Assembly (NCBI GenBank): GCA_023453125.1
Contig: JAEXUB010000132.1
Coordinates: 1 to 17,423, forward strand
Origin: Bacteroidota bacterium
GTDB taxonomy: Bacteria; Bacteroidota; Ignavibacteria; Ignavibacteriales; Melioribacteraceae
Length of the DNA: 17,423 nucleotides
Direction of reading: 5' to 3'
A program made the position numbers and the translations under genes. Shown here piece after piece: positions 1 through 6,915 of this stretch. The notes under the pieces are model-generated. The model searched no databases and was not told the DNA's origin. It saw nothing but the letters and a program-made list of their open reading frames with translations. Every line of letters begins with the position of its first letter. Positions within the stretch are counted from its first letter, which is position 1.

Positions 1-786
1 ACAGGCGAGTTTGGGGACGGAAGAAGCGATTTTATTAAAAACTACTATAAGAACAATCCCGATAAAAATGCCGGACAAATAATTCCGAATGAAGCTGTTA
101 AAGACTCCATTCCCCAGGCAAAGCCAAAGCAGATTGAAGACGCAGTACAGGAGAAACTAAAAGAAGTAACACAGGTTAAAAGGCCTGTTGATGATTCAAC
201 CGTAACTAAACCACCGGTTAAGATTGATATCAAGTATGAAGAGAATCTGAAAAAAGATACCGTTAATTCAGTTAAAAGCGTTGATGATATTGTAAATACC
301 AAAATTGACAGTTCTAAAATAGTTGACCGAAGCAAAAAACTTCCTCGGGATACAACCGCTTTGGGCAGGCTTAAAAAAGAACTTGAGGGGGAAGGCCTTA
401 ATGCTGGCAATCCCAAAACCATTGAAAATGAAAATGTTCAGAAACCGGCAGCCGAAAAGTTAGTTAATGAAAAGATCTCCAAGCCGGCTAAGACCGGGAA
501 CGTAAATAATAATGTTAAATCTGAAAATCTCTCCGGTTATGATTTCTCAAGAGAAACCAATCCATCCGGGGTAATATTCACAGACGGACGCCTCTATTGT
601 TTTCAGGTTTCCTCCTGGAAAATAAAGAGCCAGGCAGATAGGGAAACAGCCCGCCTTAAAAGCGCAGGGCATAATGCATTCATTCAGGAAGCCAACGTTC
701 CGGGCAAAGGGAAATGGTACCGTGTTAGAATCGGCTATTTCAATTCTTTGCAGGATGCCTCCGATTACCGCAAAAAAGTAAGGTAG
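1..786 (+). CDS. SPOR-domain protein, 5' end outside the window
   Basis: The frame is open from the first base, so the true start lies upstream; 261 residues are visible before the stop TAG, which is followed at once by an in-frame TAA. The first ~185 residues are a charged, low-complexity linker rich in Lys, Asp, Val and Pro with no recognisable fold. The last ~70 residues (visible residues 190-261) look like a SPOR domain: a core containing LYCFQVSSW, then a Lys/Arg-rich helix, FIQE, KWYRVRIGYF and a final helix ending YRKKVR. SPOR domains bind glycan strands lacking stem peptides, typically at division sites or in envelope-remodelling proteins. A linker-plus-C-terminal-SPOR layout suggests an envelope-anchored protein, but any signal peptide or membrane anchor would be outside the window. 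The SPOR assignment rests on pattern, not on a search. The gene is 56 bases upstream of msrB with no clear terminator between them, so co-transcription is possible. Confidence 0.75.
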   Translation, partial: TGEFGDGRSDFIKNYYKNNPDKNAGQIIPNEAVKDSIPQAKPKQIEDAVQEKLKEVTQVKRPVDDSTVTKPPVKIDIKYEENLKKDTVNSVKSVDDIVNTKIDSSKIVDRSKKLPRDTTALGRLKKELEGEGLNAGNPKTIENENVQKPAAEKLVNEKISKPAKTGNVNNNVKSENLSGYDFSRETNPSGVIFTDGRLYCFQVSSWKIKSQADRETARLKSAGHNAFIQEANVPGKGKWYRVRIGYFNSLQDASDYRKKVR

Positions 787-801
787 TAAGGAACCTATCA
801 A

Positions 802-839
802 TCCCTTTCGTTCGTTTAACTGAAAAAGAAAGAAAGGGA
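802..839 (+). promoter_or_regulatory. Imperfect hairpin covering the msrB ribosome-binding site
   Basis: TCCCTTTC (802-809) is the exact reverse complement of GAAAGGGA (832-839). After a G/A mismatch, TTC (811-813) can pair with GAA (828-830), and TTT (815-817) can pair with AAA (824-826). The right arm contains the GGGA Shine-Dalgarno sequence of msrB, whose ATG is at 843. In RNA the helix would hide the ribosome-binding site. It has no T-run, so it is not a standard terminator. A regulatory role is inferred from geometry only; the purine run alone could make the pairing accidental. Confidence 0.35.
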
Positions 840-842
840 ATT

Positions 843-1373
843 ATGAAAACTCCCCTTATAATTATTACATCTCTTCTTATTCCACTCCTTTTTTCTTCCA
901 TTAATAACCCGGAAGGAATAGGAATAAATCAGAATGTAAAATCCGGTCAGCAAAAAGAAAAACAATCCGCGGGAAAGAATACAATGAAAGCAGCCAAGAG
1001 CGAAGATGAATGGAAAAAGATATTAACCCCGGTTCAGTTTAATGTTCTTAGGGAAAAGGGAACCGAACGCCCTTTTACAGGAGAATACTGGGATAAATTC
1101 GATAAAGGTATTTACAAATGCGCCGCCTGCGGCGAAGTCTTGTTTGAGTCTAAGACAAAATTCGACGCCGGATGCGGATGGCCCAGTTTTTACGAGGCCG
1201 CTGATAAGTCCAAGATTATTGAGAAGGATGACTTCTCACACGGAATGCACAGAATTGAGGTTATGTGCGCTTCCTGCGGGGGGCATTTGGGGCACGTTTT
1301 CCCTGACGGGCCGAAACCGACCGGTATGAGATACTGCATTAACTCGGTATCTATTAAATTTGAAAAGAAATAA
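843..1373 (+). CDS. msrB: Peptide-methionine (R)-S-oxide reductase MsrB, exported form
   Basis: MsrB reduces methionine-R-sulfoxide in oxidised proteins back to methionine using a catalytic cysteine. All key motifs are present: paired zinc CxxC at C93/C96 (CAACGE) and C142/C145 (CASCGG), GCGWPSF at 110-116 whose C111 is at the usual place of the resolving cysteine, HRIEV at 136-140, and RYCINS with the catalytic C165. The MsrB domain fills about residues 55-174. The first ~20 residues (MKTP, then a run of Ile, Leu, Ser and Phe) are a hydrophobic signal-type segment without a lipobox cysteine, and residues 21-50 are a polar linker, so the enzyme probably acts in the periplasm or anchored at the membrane. 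I chose ATG 843 because GGGA lies just upstream and it retains the signal segment. The internal Met48 would give a cytosolic form but has no good ribosome site. The gene stands alone, without msrA or a visible thioredoxin-like partner. Confidence 0.95.
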   Translation: MKTPLIIITSLLIPLLFSSINNPEGIGINQNVKSGQQKEKQSAGKNTMKAAKSEDEWKKILTPVQFNVLREKGTERPFTGEYWDKFDKGIYKCAACGEVLFESKTKFDAGCGWPSFYEAADKSKIIEKDDFSHGMHRIEVMCASCGGHLGHVFPDGPKPTGMRYCINSVSIKFEKK

Positions 1374-1453
1374 GTCCCCGTTCATTTGAGGGATACTTAA
1401 ACCTTTAATCTTTATTATTGGCGTGTAATCATTTTTTCATCACTATTATGGCT

Positions 1454-1483
1454 AATTTATTATAAATTTATCTATAATAAATT
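1454..1483. repeat. 11-bp perfect AT-only inverted repeat upstream of the DUF362 gene
   Basis: AATTTATTATA (1454-1464) and TATAATAAATT (1473-1483) are exact reverse complements separated by 8 bases. The repeat ends 28 bases before the ATG at 1512. It contains TATAAT and two TAnnTTT-like stretches, so it could be an operator overlapping a promoter. It could equally be a chance product of an AT-rich spacer. Confidence 0.4.
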
Positions 1484-1511
1484 TCCTTAAAACAGAATAG
1501 GGAAAAAAGAG

Positions 1512-2669
1512 ATGATCACACGCCGCAGTTTTTTTAAAGCCGGTCTGCTTAGCAGCATCGGCATGTCAGTATTACCCTCCAAAGCGCAAAAGATTTTTGC
1601 AGGAATCAGCACAGCAGAGAAACCTAAGACCAATATCGAAGACGCATTAAAGTATCCGAGAAACGAAAATTCAATGCCCGGAAAATATCCGGGGAAGGTT
1701 GTTCATGTTTATAATCAGAATTCGATAGCAGACAACAAATTTAATGAGAACGTAATCTACGAAATGGTTAAGTCGGGAATGCTTAACCTGACCGGAAAGA
1801 CGGACCTCAAAGATGCGTGGCTGACCTTTGTATCAACTAAAGACGTTATAGGGCTCAAGGTTAACCCCGTTGCCGGGGCGCTTCTTTCTACGAGTCTCGA
1901 AATTACCAGAGTAATTATCAAACAGCTTGAAGAAGCGGGGATTAGCAGAAACAAGCTTGTATTATGGGACCGCCGCGAATTTGAAATGCACGAAATAGGA
2001 TTTAACAGCCAGAATTTTCCGGGCATTAAAATTATCGGTACCGAAAGAAAAGATGAAAAAGGATCATTCTACGATGCCGACAAAAAATTATACGGCGAAG
2101 AGATGATTGATAAGAACTGGTATTACTGGGCCGACTGCGAGGATAAGTATGACGCAGAGACAATACCATATATGGTTAACGAGGGAAAGTATTCCTATTA
2201 TTCAAAAATAGTAACCCAGATGGTAGATAAGATAATCAACATCCCCATACTCAAGAACGCGGGGGCTTCGGTTACACTTTGTTTAAAGAATCTGGCTTAC
2301 GGTGCGGTATCCAATACCGGCAGGCTTCACAAGCAGCTATGGCACGATACCTGCGCAGAAGTATGCGCGTTTCCTCCTCTAAGAGATAAGGTAGTACTGA
2401 ATATTGTTGACGGCATAAAGGGATGTTTCCAGGGGGGGCCCGGAGCCCAGCCTCAGTTTATATGCAATTACCACTCAGTGCTTGTTGGCACAGATCCCGT
2501 TGCCGTTGACAGGGTTGGATATGATATTGTAATAAAGAAAAGAATTGATGAGAAAATTCAGAAGGCCGATACGGCTAACGGAAAAATTTTCATGGAAATG
2601 GCACAGAAGCTTAACCTCGGAGTTGCCGATATAAATAAAATTGATTTGAAGAAAATTGAAATGTCCTGA
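1512..2669 (+). CDS. DUF362-family protein with Tat signal peptide
   Basis: The N-terminus MITRRSFFKAG carries a twin-arginine motif (RRSFFK) followed by a hydrophobic stretch to about residue 30, so the protein should be exported folded by the Tat system. The rest resembles DUF362: DVIGLKVNP at 111-119, a helix ending in KQLEEAGIS, the strand KLVLWDR at 148-154, then IPILKNAGASVTLCLKNL at 244-261, HDTCAEVCAFPPLRDK at 278-293, NIVDGIKGCFQGGPG at 297-311 and VGTDPVAVDRVG at 325-336. DUF362 has no settled biochemical role; Tat export of such proteins usually implies a bound cofactor. Six cysteines (209, 257, 281, 285, 305, 318) could bind metal, but there is no ferredoxin CxxCxxCxxxC motif. The start follows a GGGAAAAAAGAG ribosome site. 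The next gene begins 12 bases after the stop, which points to an operon. Confidence 0.85.
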   Translation: MITRRSFFKAGLLSSIGMSVLPSKAQKIFAGISTAEKPKTNIEDALKYPRNENSMPGKYPGKVVHVYNQNSIADNKFNENVIYEMVKSGMLNLTGKTDLKDAWLTFVSTKDVIGLKVNPVAGALLSTSLEITRVIIKQLEEAGISRNKLVLWDRREFEMHEIGFNSQNFPGIKIIGTERKDEKGSFYDADKKLYGEEMIDKNWYYWADCEDKYDAETIPYMVNEGKYSYYSKIVTQMVDKIINIPILKNAGASVTLCLKNLAYGAVSNTGRLHKQLWHDTCAEVCAFPPLRDKVVLNIVDGIKGCFQGGPGAQPQFICNYHSVLVGTDPVAVDRVGYDIVIKKRIDEKIQKADTANGKIFMEMAQKLNLGVADINKIDLKKIEMS

Positions 2670-2681
2670 TTGGGAGGAATT

Positions 2682-3467
2682 GTGAAATTTTTTCTTATTC
2701 TCTTTCTTATTCTGTGCGGCGTTTCGGCAGCACAGAATAACCATCCCGCTGTTGATGAAAAATCTTTCCCCGGAATTAAGGTGAACCGTGCCGAGACTTA
2801 CGACGGAAGTTCCCTCTGGGGATATATAAACGGGGGGGCTGACCTCTATCTTGAATTCGGTTTCACAAAATTGACTGCAAGGGAAGTAGTATATAACGGA
2901 AGTAAATTCAGAGTTGATATTTACGAAATGAACGATGCCGAATCGGCATTCGGAATTTTCTCCATTTCAAAATTCAAATGTTCCCCCGAAAAAATTTCAC
3001 GCTACAGCTGCGTAACAGATTATCAGTCAACAGCCGCAAAGGGACCCTTCTTTATATCAGTTATTAACGAAAAGGGAAGCAGAGAAGAACAGGCATTTGC
3101 AAGAAAGGTAATGGAATATATTTTATCAAATATTAATGCCGGTGAATTTGAACTGCCTGAAAAAGCTTCCCAAATAGGGGATGTAAAACTGGTAAAGGGG
3201 ATTCTCGGAATTCAAAACAGTATAGCCGACTGGGAAGGAATGTTCGGCAGTTATAAGAATTTTAAAGTATACTTTTCTGCTGAAGACTCTGAATCCGGCT
3301 ACAAAATTACCTCTTACATCAAATTTGCAAATAGTGAGGATACAGACTCATTCATTAAGGAAAGCGGAGCCAAAAGGCACGAAAGTTCTCCCGGTGCAAT
3401 ATTGTACAAGAGCCGGGTTTCAGAAAATGAACTAATGCTCATCGAAACCGGCAAAACGGGCCAGTAA
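2682..3467 (+). CDS. Secreted DUF6599-like protein
   Basis: I place the start at GTG 2682, not at the first in-frame TTG (2670), because GGGAGG (2672-2677) is an excellent ribosome site just upstream and the product then begins directly with a signal peptide (MKFFLILFLILCGVSAAQ). This gives 261 residues, exported, probably cut after the VSA or SAA stretch. The mature part contains AETYDGSSLWGYINGG (37-52) followed by ADLYLEFGF, then a strand-rich region with VDIYEMNDAESAFGIFS. This YINGGA-LY-E-GF block is what I associate with the DUF6599 family, whose function is unknown. A cysteine at residue 12 lies inside the hydrophobic core but lacks a proper lipobox, so I do not call it a lipoprotein. 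The gene is 12 bases downstream of the DUF362 gene and 20 bases upstream of the TIGR02757 gene, so the three are probably co-transcribed. Confidence 0.75.
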   Translation: MKFFLILFLILCGVSAAQNNHPAVDEKSFPGIKVNRAETYDGSSLWGYINGGADLYLEFGFTKLTAREVVYNGSKFRVDIYEMNDAESAFGIFSISKFKCSPEKISRYSCVTDYQSTAAKGPFFISVINEKGSREEQAFARKVMEYILSNINAGEFELPEKASQIGDVKLVKGILGIQNSIADWEGMFGSYKNFKVYFSAEDSESGYKITSYIKFANSEDTDSFIKESGAKRHESSPGAILYKSRVSENELMLIETGKTGQ

Positions 3468-3487
3468 GCCAATCCGGCGGGAAATTT

Positions 3488-4279
3488 ATGAATAAAGAAA
3501 AAAAGATAATTTTAAAGAACAAACTCGATTATCATTACCGCTATTTCGATAAAACAAAGATTTCTCCCGATCCGCTCGAATTTCCCCGCAGATATAAAGA
3601 CAGAAACGATATTGAAGCTTCAGCCTTTATCTCATCTGTATTCGCTTACGGCAATATAGTGCAGATTATGAAAACCCTTGAAAAACTGCATCAGATTATG
3701 AAAGACAGTCCCTACGAATTTATAATGAAATTCAATTATAAAAAGGAGAGGCATCTTTTCGATTCCTTGAAACACAGGTTCTATACTCCTGATGATTTTG
3801 CCCGATTGTTCTGCGCGCTTAATAAAGTCTATGCAAATTACGGTTCAATAAAATATTTTTTTCTTCTTTACTATTTTGATAAGGAAGAGAATTTAAAGAA
3901 TGCTATATCATTCTTTTCCCATAACCTGCTTCATATATGCGTTCCGGAAGGGGAAATGACTCACGGATTGAAATTTATGTTTCCCGATCCGTACAAAGGA
4001 AGCGCCTGCAAGAGAATGAATTTATTTTTAAGGTGGATGATCAGAAAAGACGAGCTCGATTTCGGGCTCTGGAGCGAGATTCCGGCATCTAAGCTTGTCA
4101 TTCCGGTAGACACTCATATTGCAAGGATCTGCAGGGAACTTAAACTTTCAAAGTGCAAAAATGTATCATGGCGGATGGCGGAAGAGATAACCGGCAATCT
4201 GAGGATGTTCGATCCCGAAGACCCGGTTAAATATGATTTTGCCATTTGCCATATCGGAATGAGGAAAATGAAATTTTAG
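3488..4279 (+). CDS. TIGR02757 (DUF2400) family protein
   Basis: This 263-residue, probably cytosolic protein matches TIGR02757/DUF2400 as I know it: the N-terminal block DPLEFPRRYKD (28-38), EASAFISSVFAYGN (43-56), the central KGSACKRMNLFLRWMIR (170-186), VIPVDTHIARI (204-214) and a C-terminal YDFAICHIGM (249-258). The VDTH block (D208) resembles the helix-hairpin-helix/GPD DNA glycosylase motif around its catalytic aspartate, and the family is thought to be a distant relative, but no activity is established. Length is normal. GGCGGGAAATTT precedes ATG 3488. It lies 20 bases after the DUF6599-like gene on the same strand, so it probably shares that transcript, though no functional link is evident. 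A weak GGGAA/TTCCC hairpin after the stop (about 4281-4296) is not convincing as a terminator. Confidence 0.85.
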   Translation: MNKEKKIILKNKLDYHYRYFDKTKISPDPLEFPRRYKDRNDIEASAFISSVFAYGNIVQIMKTLEKLHQIMKDSPYEFIMKFNYKKERHLFDSLKHRFYTPDDFARLFCALNKVYANYGSIKYFFLLYYFDKEENLKNAISFFSHNLLHICVPEGEMTHGLKFMFPDPYKGSACKRMNLFLRWMIRKDELDFGLWSEIPASKLVIPVDTHIARICRELKLSKCKNVSWRMAEEITGNLRMFDPEDPVKYDFAICHIGMRKMKF

Positions 4280-4314
4280 AGGGGAAGTTTTTCCCATTAA
4301 GAGTTTTAATTTTA

Positions 4315-4346
4315 TTTGTTAGGTTTATCCGGGCTGTTTATATTAC
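4315..4346 (+). promoter_or_regulatory. Possible Bacteroidota-type promoter for the OPT transporter gene
   Basis: TTTG (4315-4318), a 20-base spacer, then TATATTAC (4339-4346) partly fits the Bacteroidota pattern TTTG-N19-20-TAnnTTTG. The last two positions of the -7 box do not match. Location in the 115-base spacer before the transporter gene is suitable. Confidence 0.25.
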
Positions 4347-4394
4347 ACGGTGTTTTTCTTTTAGGTGTTTAATACAATTAAGGAGTTCTTAAAA

Positions 4395-6473
4395 ATGGCG
4401 GAACAAAAGAAATTTGTACCATTTGTATCAGCCGAATCGAACATGGCGGAATTTACAATACGCGGCCTTATTATCGGTTTGATAATGGCCGTTGTACTTG
4501 GCGCCGCAAATGCATACCTGGGGTTAAAAGCAGGTATGACTATCGCGGCAACATATCCGGCAGCGGTTATCGGTATGGCATTGTTGAAATTATTTAAAGG
4601 TTCTATTCTTGAAGAGAATTTTACAAGAACAGTAGGTTCAATCGGCGAATCGGTTGCGGCAGGCGCTATTTTCACCCTTCCCGCTTTCTATTTTGCCGGT
4701 ATATGGAAAGAGTTTTATACCTTTTCGCATTATGTAACAGCATCATTAATTCTTATTACCGGCGGTATTCTGGGTATAATGTTCGTAGCGCTCCTGCGCC
4801 GCGTAATGGTTGAAGATGTTGAACTTCCTTTCCCTGAATCGGTTGCGGCTGCCGAAATTCATAAATCGGGACGCACAAGCGGAACAGGATCAAAATTCCT
4901 TTTCAGTGCAATGATAGGGGGAGCCCTTGTAAAGGCGCTTGCGGAATTTAAATTATTTGCAGAGACCTGGGAAAAATTTGTTACATTCACAAAACAGACA
5001 ATTACAGGAACAACCATTCAGGGACAGGGAGGAATGCTCTTGAGTTCTCCCGGCATAAGCCCTGCATATATGGGAGTCGGATATATTATAGGTCCCCGTT
5101 TAGGAGCTCTTAACTTCAGCGGCGGCTTACTTGCATGGGGATTATTAACCCCGATAATAATGTACTTCCTCGGGCCATTCCTTACAAGCGATTTTCTTAA
5201 CAGCTGGGCCCAGTATTTAATGGGGCAGGATCATTCATTAACAGCTGAATCGGCTACAGCAAAAGTAAGCGACCCGGTATTCCAGATGTATGCAATCTGG
5301 AAATTCATCGTTAAGCCGATTGCAATAGGCGGTATGCTTATGGGAGCCGGATTTACATTATTCAAAATGAGAAAGAGTTTAATTGCCGGCATCGGACGTT
5401 CGGTATCGGATGTTAAGAAAGCCGCATCGGGAATTGAAGTAAATACTATCAGAACCGAAAAAGACATTAAATTCTCCTGGGTTGTAATCGGAATTTTATG
5501 CTGCGCAGTTGTAACATTCTGCGTTACATATTTCCTCTTCGGCGCAAGCCTTGTGCCTTCAATTGTAGCTGCTACAGTATTAATCGTACTTGCATTCTTC
5601 TTTGCGGCAATTTCCGGCTACCTGGTCGGCATTATGGGTTCGAGCAATAACCCGATAAGCGGATTAACACTTACAGCCCTCGTTGTTACTGCGCTTGTAA
5701 TGGTTGCAATGGGTGTTGATGCAGCTAACGGAGGCGTTGCAGCAGTTCTCGGCGTTGCCGCTATTGTATGCGTTGCCGCAGCGGTTTCAGGCGAAATGCT
5801 CCAGGATCTTAAAGCCGGACATATTCTTGGCGGTACTCCGTGGAAAATGCAGCTTGGCGATATTGCAGGCGTTGCACTCGCGGGACTTGTAATGTTCCTA
5901 GTATTGGACGGACTTAATCAGGCAGATATTGCACAGGGTATTAAGGAAGGATATGAAGGCGGCTTCGGCAGTCCTAAATTATCTGCTCCTCAGGCAGGCC
6001 TGATGGCTATGCTTTCCAACGGTATCGTAGGGGGACAGATGTCATGGCCTCTAATTATCGTTGGTATGCTTATGGGACTGGCATTCATCCTTATGCAGGT
6101 AAAGAGCCCTATGCTTGTGAGCGTTGGAATGTATCTTCCGCTCGAAACAACATTTGCTATTTTTGTTGGCGGACTTGTTAAAGGCGTTGTTGATATTTTC
6201 AATAAGAAGAGGGGACATAACGAGGCTCAGGTTTCGAGAGTTGAGAATGTAGGCGTTCTTCTTGCTGCAGGATTCATAGCGGGTGAGGCGTTAACGGGAC
6301 TTGCATTCGCGCCGTTTAAGATTGCCAAAGTTGAACTGCTTCAGATTTTTGCCAAGGCTCCAATTGAAATTGGAATTTTAGTACTCGCAATCATAGCGTT
6401 TATTATGATTTACGTTCCTATAAAGAACGCAGGCAAACCGGATGAACCGGCTCCTCCTGCAGTATCGATGTAA
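4395..6473 (+). CDS. OPT-family oligopeptide transporter
   Basis: This polytopic inner-membrane protein of 692 residues resembles the bacterial branch of the OPT (oligopeptide transporter) family, thought to import short peptides with protons. Visible hallmarks are the N-terminal MAEFTIRGLIIG, LGAANAYLGLKAGMTIAATYPAAV-type first helices, a region around RTVGSIGESVAAG, the internal SSNNPISGLTLTAL block near residues 416-429, GGTPWKMQLGDIAG, and about 14-16 hydrophobic segments. A long loop of about 40 residues follows the hydrophobic segment ending near residue 325. I chose ATG 4395, which has AAGGAG nine bases upstream, over the in-frame GTG at 4365, which would add ten residues and lacks a ribosome site. 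The gene ends just before a strong terminator and precedes the pqqD-like/pepD pair, which suggests that imported peptides are cut by PepD. OPT members also include metal-chelate carriers (YSL type), so peptide specificity is inferred. Confidence 0.92.
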   Translation: MAEQKKFVPFVSAESNMAEFTIRGLIIGLIMAVVLGAANAYLGLKAGMTIAATYPAAVIGMALLKLFKGSILEENFTRTVGSIGESVAAGAIFTLPAFYFAGIWKEFYTFSHYVTASLILITGGILGIMFVALLRRVMVEDVELPFPESVAAAEIHKSGRTSGTGSKFLFSAMIGGALVKALAEFKLFAETWEKFVTFTKQTITGTTIQGQGGMLLSSPGISPAYMGVGYIIGPRLGALNFSGGLLAWGLLTPIIMYFLGPFLTSDFLNSWAQYLMGQDHSLTAESATAKVSDPVFQMYAIWKFIVKPIAIGGMLMGAGFTLFKMRKSLIAGIGRSVSDVKKAASGIEVNTIRTEKDIKFSWVVIGILCCAVVTFCVTYFLFGASLVPSIVAATVLIVLAFFFAAISGYLVGIMGSSNNPISGLTLTALVVTALVMVAMGVDAANGGVAAVLGVAAIVCVAAAVSGEMLQDLKAGHILGGTPWKMQLGDIAGVALAGLVMFLVLDGLNQADIAQGIKEGYEGGFGSPKLSAPQAGLMAMLSNGIVGGQMSWPLIIVGMLMGLAFILMQVKSPMLVSVGMYLPLETTFAIFVGGLVKGVVDIFNKKRGHNEAQVSRVENVGVLLAAGFIAGEALTGLAFAPFKIAKVELLQIFAKAPIEIGILVLAIIAFIMIYVPIKNAGKPDEPAPPAVSM

Positions 6474-6481
6474 TTTTACCC

Positions 6482-6514
6482 GTCCCGGCAGAAATGCCGG
6501 GACATTTATTTTTT
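6482..6514 (+). terminator. Rho-independent terminator after the OPT gene
   Basis: GTCCCGGCA (6482-6490), a GAAA tetraloop and TGCCGGGAC (6495-6503) form a perfect 9-bp GC-rich stem followed by ATTTATTTTTT. It lies 8 bases after the stop codon and only 17 bases before the next ATG, so the downstream pair depends on read-through or on a promoter hidden in or upstream of the hairpin. Confidence 0.9.
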
Positions 6515-6530
6515 AACAGTCAGGAATAAA

Positions 6531-6914
6531 ATGCCGTTCGGTTTAAACAAAAAGAAAAGCGAATTAAAGGAATTAAACCTTCTTGAGCTCACGCCTTACC
6601 GTTTTTACGGAGAGGAGACAGACAACGAAGGGAATGTAATAGTCCTGATTCCAAAGTTTAAAAACAAATTCCTCGTAAAGCATCTGCTGCCCCGTATGAA
6701 GAGCAAAAATTTCAAGCTCAAGCTGGATAAATTCGGCTCTGAGGTATGGCTGCTTTTAAATGGAGAAAATAAAGTAAAGTTTATTGCCGAGGAGCTGGTG
6801 AAAAAATTCGGAGATGAAATTCAGCCGATATACGACAGGCTTCCGAAGTTTATGACTATGCTCTACACAAACAAATTAATATCGTTCAAAGAAGTGGAAA
6901 GAAAAGGAGTATAA
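6531..6914 (+). CDS. Small PqqD-like protein
   Basis: The product is 127 residues with no signal peptide or membrane segment. Its C-terminal half (about 60-120) has the PqqD pattern: LDKFGSEVWLLLNGENKV (65-82), then FIAEELVKKFGDEI and a final helix-strand ending in LYTNKLISF. PqqD-type domains are winged-helix-like and bind the leader of ribosomally made peptides for radical-SAM enzymes in the classic PQQ and RiPP pathways. Here no radical-SAM enzyme or precursor peptide is nearby. The N-terminal 55 residues add a basic start (NKKKSELKELN) and ELTPYRFYGEETDNEGNV with a strand-rich IVLIPKF. The stop overlaps the ribosome site of pepD, whose ATG begins two bases after this gene's stop codon, which strongly suggests translational coupling and a role tied to peptide degradation or its control. 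That role is inference. Confidence 0.75.
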   Translation: MPFGLNKKKSELKELNLLELTPYRFYGEETDNEGNVIVLIPKFKNKFLVKHLLPRMKSKNFKLKLDKFGSEVWLLLNGENKVKFIAEELVKKFGDEIQPIYDRLPKFMTMLYTNKLISFKEVERKGV

Positions 6915-6915
6915 A

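Noticed and set aside
2682..2740. Lipoprotein signal in the DUF6599-like protein
   Set aside because: The cysteine at residue 12 sits inside the hydrophobic core and is preceded by LIL, not by a lipobox with a small residue at -1.
4281..4296. GGGAA/TTCCC hairpin after the TIGR02757 gene as a terminator
   Set aside because: Only five base pairs and no continuous T-run directly after it.
6531..6914. Classical PQQ biosynthesis gene pqqD
   Set aside because: No pqqA, B, C or E is present, and the protein has a different N-terminal part; only the fold pattern is shared.
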